Below, one piece after another: positions 41,878 through 49,529 of a stretch of 64,000 nt of DNA. The notes below the pieces were generated by a model that searched no databases, was not told where the DNA came from, and worked only from the letters and a program-made list of their open reading frames with translations. How positions within the stretch are numbered: position 1 is the first letter of the stretch; each line of letters opens with the position of its first letter. The translations under genes were made by a program, and so were the position numbers. The stretch is from Maribacter luteus (GTDB taxonomy: Bacteria; Bacteroidota; Bacteroidia; Flavobacteriales; Flavobacteriaceae), in contig NZ_WKJH01000030.1 in NCBI RefSeq assembly GCF_009674825.1, positions 186,001 through 250,000 of the forward strand. Direction: 5' to 3'.

Positions 41878-43707
41878 TTAAAAATTTAGTATTAATTGTG
41901 ATTGAATATTTCTGTTTGGCATTGGACGCAATGCTATATTTTCATAATAGGTATCAAAGACGTTGTTGATGCTTAAACCTAATGTATACTTTAACTTTTT
42001 TTGCAGGGTACCCGTATAATTAATTCCTACATTGGCAACATCATAGCCTTCCAATTCCCCTCCGATAATCGAGACAGGACCATTGTATAAATGTTGATAA
42101 AACACATTGAAATCTAAAATACCATAAGCCACGGATGCATTGGCCTTGTGAAAAGGCACGTATATTAATTGTTCTTTTGTTGATTGATCTTCGGAAACGG
42201 TATAGGCGTAATTTGATTTGAAAGCAATTGTTTGGTTCTTTCCGATTTTATAATCAATACCAAGTTCCCCTTCCAACCCATAAATACGCACATCATCAAT
42301 ATTTATCGGGGACCAGATTCCGTCACTGCCAGGAAGCCATTTGATCATATCCTCGGTAGCAATGTAATAACCATTAAGATTGAAGGTTATGCCACCGAAC
42401 CGTAAACGATGCCCCAAATCAATTTGATAGGATTGTTCAGCCAGTAAATCCAAATTACCACCAGGTTGCCAGTAAAGGTCATTAAATGTAGGGGTCCTAA
42501 AGTTTTTGGAAGCGTTCAATTGTATGTCATAATACTCGTTGATGGTGTATTTCCCATCCAACGAAAAAACTAAAGGACTGCTATAATCCGAAGAGAAATC
42601 CTGCCTAAGACTAATATTATAGGCCAGTTTAGGAGATACCTGATGCTTGAGCAGAGCAGTGGCCGAAAAATCATTTCGTGTAGGTGAACCAAAACTATCC
42701 CCTTTCCCTTTATAGTTATCAAATTCCAGAAAAGAGTTTAACCTAAATACTTTGGATAACTTCATATCCAAAGAATATCGGGCCAAAAAAGTTGACACTT
42801 TGCCAAAGGAATGGTTGTCAGAGTCTTTATTCTCATAATACCTAAACTCTTCTTGCAAATAGGCCACTTTTACCCTTGAAGTTGCTTTTTCCCCAAAACG
42901 CCCCCACTCCAATTGGGTACGGTATTGGTTGTCCTTATATTTACTTCGGCCTTCTGCCACTAGGGTTCCCGATAGGTTTCTATCCCCAATGAAACTCTGA
43001 TGATAGAGACGCATGACCTGTTTATCGGAAAGTACGTAACCGGCATTGAAATTAAAGTTCAATCGCTCAAATTCCCCATTAACATTCTTGGTATCGGTCT
43101 TTAAATATTTATAGTCGTTATCCGATTTTTTATAATTGATTCCAAAATTGGACGACCATCGGGAATCCCCATAGCTTTGGTTATAATTGATTGTTTTTGT
43201 TTCGAAACTTCCATACCCCAATAAAACCCGATGTTCAAAATGATCATCAAATCGGAGGTCGTTGTTCAAATGAACACTACCACCAATGGCACCAGAACCA
43301 TACTGTACACTTCCTCCCCCACTTCGAATACCAATCGAATTATAACTTAAAGGGTCAATGGTATTGAAGTCCGTCTGCCCATTTAATTGGGAATTGATAT
43401 TGATACCGTTCCAGATTACCGCAGTATGTGAGGCATTGGTACCCCTAAAAGCAGGGGATGAAACCATACCAAAACCATTTTCCTTGAAATAAATATTTGA
43501 ATTAAAAGCCAACAGGGTGGTAAATGAATTATTCTGTTGTCTCACAGTGCTATCCCGTAATTCGGTGACCTTATGACCTTCAGCATACCGCTTTAGGCGA
43601 ATATCGGAAACAACGACCTCTTTTAGGTTGATGACAGGGTTCTCTTGTGCAAAAGCCTTGTTTAGGCTTATAAAAACAAGTAAGGAAAATAAAAGTGTTT
43701 TCTTCAT
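41878..43707 (-). CDS. btuB: BtuB-like TonB-dependent vitamin B12 receptor
   Basis: A 609-residue outer-membrane receptor with a signal peptide (residues 1-20, ending AFAQ), TonB-box-like 'LKEVVVSDIRL', a plug (about 40-165, 'AFRGTNASHTAVIWNGINI', 'SVQYGSGAIGGSVHL') and a 22-strand-type barrel ending in Phe (QLILNF). The length is that of BtuB, about 600 residues, without the CarboxypepD domain of SusC-like receptors. The cobalamin riboswitch in its 5' leader supports the substrate assignment. The BtuG-like gene follows directly. Confidence 0.92.
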   Translation of the reverse strand: MKKTLLFSLLVFISLNKAFAQENPVINLKEVVVSDIRLKRYAEGHKVTELRDSTVRQQNNSFTTLLAFNSNIYFKENGFGMVSSPAFRGTNASHTAVIWNGININSQLNGQTDFNTIDPLSYNSIGIRSGGGSVQYGSGAIGGSVHLNNDLRFDDHFEHRVLLGYGSFETKTINYNQSYGDSRWSSNFGINYKKSDNDYKYLKTDTKNVNGEFERLNFNFNAGYVLSDKQVMRLYHQSFIGDRNLSGTLVAEGRSKYKDNQYRTQLEWGRFGEKATSRVKVAYLQEEFRYYENKDSDNHSFGKVSTFLARYSLDMKLSKVFRLNSFLEFDNYKGKGDSFGSPTRNDFSATALLKHQVSPKLAYNISLRQDFSSDYSSPLVFSLDGKYTINEYYDIQLNASKNFRTPTFNDLYWQPGGNLDLLAEQSYQIDLGHRLRFGGITFNLNGYYIATEDMIKWLPGSDGIWSPINIDDVRIYGLEGELGIDYKIGKNQTIAFKSNYAYTVSEDQSTKEQLIYVPFHKANASVAYGILDFNVFYQHLYNGPVSIIGGELEGYDVANVGINYTGTLQKKLKYTLGLSINNVFDTYYENIALRPMPNRNIQSQLILNF

Positions 43708-43709
43708 AC

Positions 43710-43747
43710 CAATGACTTTTTACCCGAAAGTCTATCGAATTCCATTG
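43710..43747 (-). promoter_or_regulatory. Hairpin before the btuB start (likely expression platform)
   Basis: On the minus strand CAATG (43747-43743) and GACTTT (43732-43727) can pair with AAAGTC and CATTG (43719-43710), with a ten-base bulge between the two helices and a short loop. The 3' arm ends three bases before the btuB ATG, so the structure could hide the ribosome site and act as a translational switch below the riboswitch aptamer. Confidence 0.45.
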
Positions 43748-43751
43748 TTTG

Positions 43752-43960
43752 TGAAATTGGCAGGTCTCCTGACTTGTTTAAAGTTATTTTGTCTTCCCAT
43801 CCAGATAATAGGACAGTGACTATGTAGTAAATAACCCCCTCCATTTTAATGAAGGTGCCAAAACTCGCGAAATGGCATAAACTTACAGTTGCGGGAACAG
43901 TTCCAGAATTACACTGGATTCCCTTTTAATTTAGTCACCGTGAAAGTGACAAAACCAAAT
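43752..43960 (-). ncRNA. Cobalamin riboswitch
   Basis: The minus strand carries the conserved blocks of the cobalamin aptamer in order: AAAAGGGAATCCAGTG, CTGTTCCCGCAACTGTAA, GTCACTGTCC (a B12-box variant of GCCACTG), CTGGATGGGAAGAC and GTCAGGAGACCTGCC. Ends are approximate; the 5' end is set from the -7 box at 43967-43974. It controls the btuB-like receptor and the BtuG-like gene and should repress them when adenosylcobalamin or a related form is bound. Confidence 0.95.
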
Positions 43961-43966
43961 TCGGTG

Positions 43967-43974
43967 CAAAATTA
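43967..43974 (-). promoter_or_regulatory. -7 promoter box for the riboswitch-btuB transcript
   Basis: TAATTTTG on the minus strand (TAnnTTTG), placed so that transcription would start just at the 5' edge of the cobalamin aptamer. It lies between the stop of the small gene at 43986 and the aptamer, so the two transcripts can be separate. Confidence 0.55.
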
Positions 43975-43985
43975 AACTTAAATAG

Positions 43986-44102
43986 TTATTTATCGTCCTT
44001 TTTTTTGCTAAGTTTTATGGCCAACCAGATAAAGCCCACCACAAAGTGAAGTATTATAATCCCTGCGATTATATAAATAGTGGTATTTGAGCTATCACGC
44101 AT
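43986..44102 (-). CDS. 38-residue single-pass membrane protein in the B12 locus
   Basis: ATG at 44102 to TAA at 43986 encodes 38 residues: a short polar N-terminus (MRDSSNTTIY), one hydrophobic helix (about residues 9-30, 'IIAGIIILHFVVGFIWLAI') and a basic tail (KLSKKKDDK), so a cytoplasmic C-terminus is likely. A perfect TACTTTTG box ends 14 bases before the ATG. It sits between the riboswitch and the divergent BtuF-type gene, on the riboswitch strand. A role as a small subunit of B12 uptake is only a contextual guess. Confidence 0.65.
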   Translation of the reverse strand: MRDSSNTTIYIIAGIIILHFVVGFIWLAIKLSKKKDDK

Positions 44103-44116
44103 ATTTAAATTTTAAA

Positions 44117-44124
44117 CAAAAGTA
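44117..44124 (-). promoter_or_regulatory. -7 promoter box for the 38-codon gene
   Basis: TACTTTTG on the minus strand, perfect TAnnTTTG, 14 bases before the ATG at 44102. It is the main evidence that the small gene is expressed by itself. Confidence 0.55.
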
Positions 44125-44207
44125 AAATTCCATCCATTCTAGAATTGTGACATTTGTTACCTTGCGATCATTTTTATCGAATATATTGAAAAATACCCAA
44201 CATTAAA

Positions 44208-45356
44208 ATGAGATTCACTCTACTTCTTCCTTTTATTTTCTGCCTGTTCTTTTCTTGTAAGGAAAAACCAAAAGAAACATTTCCTTCAACATTGGAAACA
44301 AAAACCATTGCCATTGAATACGCAAAAGGGTTTACGGTAGAGAAAACAGGTTCAGGGATTACCATCATCAATGTTTCTTCACCATGGCCCAATGCCCAAA
44401 CCAGTTATAAATATGCATTGGTCCCAAAAGAAAAATTAGCTACAATTACACTGAATAAAGAAGAATTCGACGCTATAATCGGGGTACCCGTACATAATAT
44501 CGTTTCAACCTCAACAACACATATTCCAACATTGGAAGCCTTAGGAGTAATTGATGCTTTGAAAGGTTTTCCCGACACCCAATATATATCATCAAAAAAA
44601 ACCAGAGAATTAATCGTTGCTGGTAAAATAAAAGAGTTGGGTAATAATGAATCGATCAACACCGAAATGGTCATTGAATTGAATCCTGAAGTCATTATAG
44701 GTTTCAGCATCAATAATCAGAACAAAGCTTATGAAACCCTACAGCGTTCCAATATCCCTGTTGTTTATAATGGCGATTGGACCGAGGAAACTCCTTTAGG
44801 CAAGGCCGAATGGATTAAATTCATAGCCCCTTTCTTTCAAAAAGAAGAGCTAGCAGATTCAATTTTCAGGGAAATCGCGGATTCTTACAACCATGTTAAG
44901 ACCTTGGCCCAAAATGCAGAAAACAAACCTGAGGTTCTAAGCGGAGCCTTATACAAGGATGTTTGGTACTTACCTGGCGGAAATAGTTGGGCAGCCATGT
45001 TCTTAAAAGATGCCAACACATCTTACCCATGGTCGAATACAAAACAGACTGGCAGTCTTAACCTGAGTATTGAAAGTGTTTTGGAAAAAGGGATAGATGC
45101 GGAATATTGGATTTCCCCTTCACAGTTTACTTCATATCAGGAGATGAAAGAGGCAAATCAACATTACTTGAATTTTAAAGCCTTCCAAAATAAGAAGGTT
45201 TATACCTTTGCAAAAACCAAAGGGGCCACTGGCGGACTCCTTTATTTTGAACTGGGGCCCAATAGGCCCGATTTAATATTGAAGGATTTGATCCATATTT
45301 TCCATCCCGAAATATTGCCCCAACATGAACTATTTTTCTTTAAGCCGTTGAACTAA
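44208..45356 (+). CDS. btuF: Cobalamin ABC importer substrate-binding lipoprotein (BtuF-like)
   Basis: A 382-residue class III periplasmic binding protein with a lipoprotein signal (Cys17 in 'CLFFSCKEK'). Two lobes joined by a long helix carry the family segments 'VSTSTTHIPTLEALGVIDALKGF', here in part, and 'LNPEVIIGFSINNQN'. The fold is shared with ferric-siderophore and heme binders; B12 is chosen because of the riboswitch and BtuB/BtuG genes next door. The permease gene starts directly at its stop. The acidic surface-export run is absent after Cys, which fits a periplasmic location. Confidence 0.85.
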   Translation: MRFTLLLPFIFCLFFSCKEKPKETFPSTLETKTIAIEYAKGFTVEKTGSGITIINVSSPWPNAQTSYKYALVPKEKLATITLNKEEFDAIIGVPVHNIVSTSTTHIPTLEALGVIDALKGFPDTQYISSKKTRELIVAGKIKELGNNESINTEMVIELNPEVIIGFSINNQNKAYETLQRSNIPVVYNGDWTEETPLGKAEWIKFIAPFFQKEELADSIFREIADSYNHVKTLAQNAENKPEVLSGALYKDVWYLPGGNSWAAMFLKDANTSYPWSNTKQTGSLNLSIESVLEKGIDAEYWISPSQFTSYQEMKEANQHYLNFKAFQNKKVYTFAKTKGATGGLLYFELGPNRPDLILKDLIHIFHPEILPQHELFFFKPLN

Positions 45357-46388
45357 TTGGAAAACACCACCAAATATAAAACCTCATTAGTACTATTGCT
45401 ACTGGCCTTGGTCGTTTGTTTCATTGTAAACATAAGCCTAGGTTCGGTGACCATTCCTTTTAAAGATACTTTTAATGCGATTTTCGGTGGGGAATTGACC
45501 AATGATTCTTGGAAATACATTATATGGAATTACAGAATACCCAAAGCCTTTACCGCGATATTTGTTGGTAGTGGTTTGGCGCTTAGCGGACTTTTGATGC
45601 AAACCCTTTTTAGAAACCCTTTGGCCGGCCCATTTGTATTGGGGATTAGTTCCGGGGCAAGTTTGGGAGCGGCATTATTGATTATGGGTACCGCATTGTT
45701 TTCAGGCGTATTTGCTATTGGAATCGTAAACGATTTGTCTTTGGCCATTGCGGCAAGTATAGGCAGTTTTTTGGTGCTTTTGGTCGTTGTAGTCGTTTCT
45801 TATCGCATAAAGGACACTATGGCCTTACTGATTATCGGTCTGATGTTCGGGAGTATTACGGCCGCGATTGTGAGTGTGCTTTCCTATTTTACCGATGCGG
45901 AAAAATTACAACAATACATTTATTGGTCCTTCGGTAGTGTCGGCAACCTAACTTGGTCCCAATTATTGATCCTTTTGACAATAATCGTACTTGGGGCAAT
46001 CCTCAGTATTTTGTCGATAAAACCCCTAAATGCTCTGCTTTTAGGTGAAAATTATGCCCGTAGCCTTGGTATTAACATGAACATGGCTCGCTACAAAATC
46101 ATCATTGCCACTGGTTTGTTGGCTGGTGGTATAACTGCCTTTGCCGGGCCGATAGCGTTCATAGGCCTTGCCGTACCCCATTTAACAAGACAGATATTCA
46201 ATACCACCGACCATAAGGTTCTGATGCCTGCAGTTTTGGTTTACGGAGCAATCTTAATGTTGATCTGTGATACCATTGCACAATTACCAAGTTCAGCCAA
46301 TGTATTACCGATCAATGCAATTACTTCGATTGTTGGGGCACCTGTGGTGATTTGGCTTTTAGTAAGAAAAAAGAAAATGATCTTTTAA
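45357..46388 (+). CDS. btuC: FecCD/BtuC-type ABC transporter permease, TTG start
   Basis: A 343-residue inner-membrane permease with about nine to ten helices. Family marks are 'IIWNYRIPKAFTAIFVGSGLALSG', in part, 'TLFRNPLAGPFVLGISSGASLGAA', in part, and 'AGPIAFIGLAVPHLTR'. There is no ATG near the N-terminus; TTG at 45357, directly after the TAA of the binding-protein gene, gives a proper start (MENTTKYK) and implies translation coupled to the upstream gene. B12 specificity is by context. Confidence 0.9.
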   Translation: MENTTKYKTSLVLLLLALVVCFIVNISLGSVTIPFKDTFNAIFGGELTNDSWKYIIWNYRIPKAFTAIFVGSGLALSGLLMQTLFRNPLAGPFVLGISSGASLGAALLIMGTALFSGVFAIGIVNDLSLAIAASIGSFLVLLVVVVVSYRIKDTMALLIIGLMFGSITAAIVSVLSYFTDAEKLQQYIYWSFGSVGNLTWSQLLILLTIIVLGAILSILSIKPLNALLLGENYARSLGINMNMARYKIIIATGLLAGGITAFAGPIAFIGLAVPHLTRQIFNTTDHKVLMPAVLVYGAILMLICDTIAQLPSSANVLPINAITSIVGAPVVIWLLVRKKKMIF

Positions 46389-46395
46389 TAAAGGT

Positions 46396-47193
46396 ATGAA
46401 CAAGAAAACAACAACACATACCGCCCTGAAAGTCAATGACCTGAGCATCGGGTACCGCAACAAAAATGAAATAACCGTCATCGCCAAGGAATTAGACTTT
46501 CAACTGGAGCACGGTGAATTGGCGGCTATTGTCGGGGTTAATGGTATTGGCAAATCTACCCTACTAAGAACCCTTGGGAACGTACAATCGAAACTTTCAG
46601 GTTCTGTGCAATTGGATGGGAAGGATTTAAAAAAACACTCGCCTATTGAATTGGCATCGACCATTAGTGTTGTACTTACCGAACCCTTGGCCTCCAAAAA
46701 CCTTACCGTTTTAGAACTTATTGCATTGGGTAGACAACCTTACACCAATTGGATCGGCAGATTATCTGAAACGGACAAAACCAAAATAAAAGAGGCCATT
46801 TCCATGATCGGATTGGAAAACTTAAAACACAAAAAGTGTTACGAATTGAGTGATGGTCAATTACAAAGGGTAATGATAGCCAGGGCTTTATCTCAAGATA
46901 CTTCCATTATTTTATTGGATGAGCCTACCTCGCATTTAGATCTGCATCACAAAGTACAGATATTGAAGCTTTTGAAACACATTGCCCACCATACACAAAA
47001 AACCATTTTGTTTACCAGCCATGAAATTGAAATGACCATTCAACTTTGTGATAAGATCTTGATCATGAATAAGGAGAGCCATGATTTTGGCGAACCCTGT
47101 GAATTAATCCAAAAACAAGCTTTTGAACGTTTATTTCCTTCGGATACGGTTACATTTGATGCAAAAACAGGTTCTTTTAAAATAAAAAAGTAA
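46396..47193 (+). CDS. btuD: ABC transporter ATP-binding protein (BtuD/FecE-like)
   Basis: A 265-residue ATPase of the FecE/BtuD branch: Walker A 'GVNGIGKSTLLR' (about residues 49-60), the signature 'LSDGQLQRVMIARAL' (Asp replaces the usual second Gly of LSGGQ), and Walker B 'IILLDEPTSHLD'. It lies seven bases after the permease gene and completes a BtuFCD-type importer that faces the riboswitch-controlled receptor genes. Confidence 0.92.
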   Translation: MNKKTTTHTALKVNDLSIGYRNKNEITVIAKELDFQLEHGELAAIVGVNGIGKSTLLRTLGNVQSKLSGSVQLDGKDLKKHSPIELASTISVVLTEPLASKNLTVLELIALGRQPYTNWIGRLSETDKTKIKEAISMIGLENLKHKKCYELSDGQLQRVMIARALSQDTSIILLDEPTSHLDLHHKVQILKLLKHIAHHTQKTILFTSHEIEMTIQLCDKILIMNKESHDFGEPCELIQKQAFERLFPSDTVTFDAKTGSFKIKK

Positions 47194-47258
47194 CCTAAAG
47201 TTCGTTTATATTTTTAAAGTCAAACCTTTATCTTTACTCTAAAGAAGCCAAAACACTA

Positions 47259-48605
47259 ATGAACGCATATCTTATCTATCTACTCATTGGACTAATATGT
47301 CTTGCCGTTGGATATTTTTTGGGCAATTACATCCAAAATCTAAAAACAAAATCGAACCAAAGTACCTTGGAAGAGGAAAATAGGCAGTTAGGACTTGCTA
47401 AATCAACCTTGGAAAACCGTATTCTGGCATTGGAAAACGAAAAAGAAGATTTGCGTTTGGAGAAAGAACACCTAGGAAATGAAATTGTTCGTTACCAAGC
47501 AGATCTAGAGCATCTTGGATTAAAAAACAAGGAACAAAAGGCCGAAGTAGAAAAACTTCAGGAAAAGTTCACCAAGGAATTTGAAAATCTAGCGAATAAA
47601 ATCCTAGATGAAAAAAGCACAAAATTCACGGAACAGAACCAAAAGAACATTAAGAATCTCTTAACCCCTTTACAAGAAAAGATCAAAACGTTCGAGGATC
47701 GCGTAGAGACTTCCCAAAAGGAAAGTATAAGCATGCACTCCGCACTTAAGGAACAACTACTGAACTTACAAAGCCAAAACCTGAAAATTACCCAAGAAGC
47801 CGAAAACCTGACCAAAGCATTGAAAGGTGATAGTAAAATGCAAGGGAACTGGGGGGAACTGGTCTTGGAGCGCGTACTCGAAAAATCAGGGTTGGAGAAA
47901 GATCGCGAATATTCCGTTCAACAAAGTTTTACACGGGAGGATGGCTCCCGAGTACTCCCAGATGTCATCATCAACCTTCCCGATGGTAAAAAAATGGTAG
48001 TGGATTCCAAAGTATCCCTCACCGACTATGAGCGATATATCAATGCGGAGGAAGATTTGCGCGAGAAATTCCTGAAAGACCACATCAATTCCATAAGAAA
48101 ACATGTAGATCAACTTTCTGCCAAAAAATACGAGGACCTCTATGAAATGGAAAGTCCGGATTTTGTTTTGATGTTCATCCCTATTGAACCGGCATTCGCC
48201 ATAGCCATTAACCAAGATAACACCTTGTACAACAAAGCATTTGAACAGAATATCGTAATCGTTACCCCTTCTACCCTTTTGGCCACATTACGAACCATCG
48301 ACAGTATGTGGAACAATGAGAAACACCAAAGAAACGCTATTGAAATAGCCCGGCAGGCCGGTGCCCTATATGACAAATTCGAAGGTTTCGTGACCGATTT
48401 GACCAAAGTGGGTAAAAAAATGGACGAAGCGAAAAGCGAATACAAAGGTGCAATGAACAAATTGGTAGAAGGTCGTGGCAACTTGGTAACCAGCATCGAA
48501 AAATTGAAAAAAATGGGTGCCAAGGCAAAAAAATCACTTCCAGAACCTATACTGAAACGCGCACAGGAAGACGACTTTGAAGAAGAACCTAAATTAAAAT
48601 TATGA
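47259..48605 (+). CDS. rmuC: DNA recombination protein RmuC
   Basis: A 448-residue RmuC-family protein with an N-terminal membrane helix (about 2-23), a long coiled coil (about 30-185) and a nuclease-like domain (about 195-400) with 'MQGNWGELVLERVLEKSGL', in 'VLPDVIINLPDGKKMVVDSKVSL' (part). RmuC limits inversions and other recombination at short repeats. The stop overlaps the next start (ATGA). TATCTTTA at 47229-47236 is a one-mismatch -7 box. Confidence 0.94.
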   Translation: MNAYLIYLLIGLICLAVGYFLGNYIQNLKTKSNQSTLEEENRQLGLAKSTLENRILALENEKEDLRLEKEHLGNEIVRYQADLEHLGLKNKEQKAEVEKLQEKFTKEFENLANKILDEKSTKFTEQNQKNIKNLLTPLQEKIKTFEDRVETSQKESISMHSALKEQLLNLQSQNLKITQEAENLTKALKGDSKMQGNWGELVLERVLEKSGLEKDREYSVQQSFTREDGSRVLPDVIINLPDGKKMVVDSKVSLTDYERYINAEEDLREKFLKDHINSIRKHVDQLSAKKYEDLYEMESPDFVLMFIPIEPAFAIAINQDNTLYNKAFEQNIVIVTPSTLLATLRTIDSMWNNEKHQRNAIEIARQAGALYDKFEGFVTDLTKVGKKMDEAKSEYKGAMNKLVEGRGNLVTSIEKLKKMGAKAKKSLPEPILKRAQEDDFEEEPKLKL

Positions 48606-48967
48606 AGAAAATCCTAGCATTGACCATTACGGCAATAATCGTTGTTTTCCTTTTAATATATGCCTTTATATATTTTGTGCCCTACAGTGAAGGGGTTCGT
48701 TCAGGTGAATTAATCAAAATAAGTAGGAAAGGGGTCATTGCAAAAACTTGGGAAGGCGAAATTAGCCAAGGTATTTCAGGGGCTCAAATATTCTCTTTTT
48801 CGGTTTTGGACAAGGATAAAGAGAGTATTGAAAAATTAAAGGAATACCAAGGAGAGTACGTGAAACTGGTATATGTAGAACGCTATGCCACCTTTTTCTG
48901 GTTGGGAGACACCAAATATTTCGTCACTAAGGTAGAAAAAGAACAATCCCCACACTTTAGACAATAA
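48602..48967 (+). CDS. Small membrane-anchored protein in the rmuC operon
   Basis: A 121-residue protein with one N-terminal helix (about residues 5-25) and a small beta-rich domain ('GVRSGELIKISRKGVIAKTWEGEI', in part, 'YATFFWLGDTKYFVTKVE'). Homologues are, I believe, often labelled 6-phosphogluconate dehydrogenase because gnd lies two genes on; nothing in the sequence supports that. Start overlaps the rmuC stop by four bases. Function unknown. Confidence 0.82.
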   Translation: MKKILALTITAIIVVFLLIYAFIYFVPYSEGVRSGELIKISRKGVIAKTWEGEISQGISGAQIFSFSVLDKDKESIEKLKEYQGEYVKLVYVERYATFFWLGDTKYFVTKVEKEQSPHFRQ

Positions 48968-48970
48968 CAA

Positions 48971-49522
48971 ATGAAGAAATTCAAATCGGCCGAGGAATCA
49001 CACGTTTCCATTACGGAATTAATGCTTCCCTCCCATTCTAATTTTAGTGGCAAGGTGCATGGTGGGCATATCCTGAATTTAATGGATCAAATTGCATTCG
49101 CCTGTGCCTCAAAACATTCTCAGCACTATTGCGTTACCGCATCGGTTAACAAAGTTGATTTTTTGAATCCGATCGAGGTAGGGGAACTGGTCACCCTTCG
49201 GGCCTCGATTAATTATACGGGGAAAACCTCAATGGTCGTGGGAGTTCGTGTAGAATCGGAGAACATTACCTCAGGAGAGAAAAAACATTGTAATTCATCG
49301 TATTTCACCATGGTCGCCAAAGATGGGAATGGTAAAAACGTTCCGGTTCCAGGATTGATAATCAAAGACCACCAAGGGGTAAGGCGTTTCAGTAGAAGTT
49401 TAAGACGTAAAGAACAGGCCTTAAAGAGAGGTTCAAAATATAAGGCGGAAACGTTCAAGGCCGATGACCACTTGGAAAATTTAACAGGCGAGAACGTACA
49501 GATCGAATTAAAAAATTCATAG
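48971..49522 (+). CDS. Acyl-CoA thioesterase (hotdog fold)
   Basis: A 183-residue single-hotdog thioesterase of the YciA/BFIT type. Family marks: 'NFSGKVHGGHILNLMDQIAFACA', in part, with an Asp in the helix and 'VNKVDFLNPIEVGELV'. It hydrolyses acyl-CoA thioesters; the chain length is unknown. A basic tail of about 40 residues follows the domain. It starts three bases after the preceding gene and seven bases before gnd. Confidence 0.92.
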   Translation: MKKFKSAEESHVSITELMLPSHSNFSGKVHGGHILNLMDQIAFACASKHSQHYCVTASVNKVDFLNPIEVGELVTLRASINYTGKTSMVVGVRVESENITSGEKKHCNSSYFTMVAKDGNGKNVPVPGLIIKDHQGVRRFSRSLRRKEQALKRGSKYKAETFKADDHLENLTGENVQIELKNS

Positions 49523-49529
49523 GACGATA

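Noticed and set aside
44158-44165. -7 box for the BtuF-like gene (TACCTTGC)
   Set aside because: Two mismatches to TAnnTTTG; the promoter of the importer operon stays unassigned.
47886-48523. Long antisense frames over rmuC
   Set aside because: They mirror the conserved nuclease domain of rmuC and show no protein features of their own.
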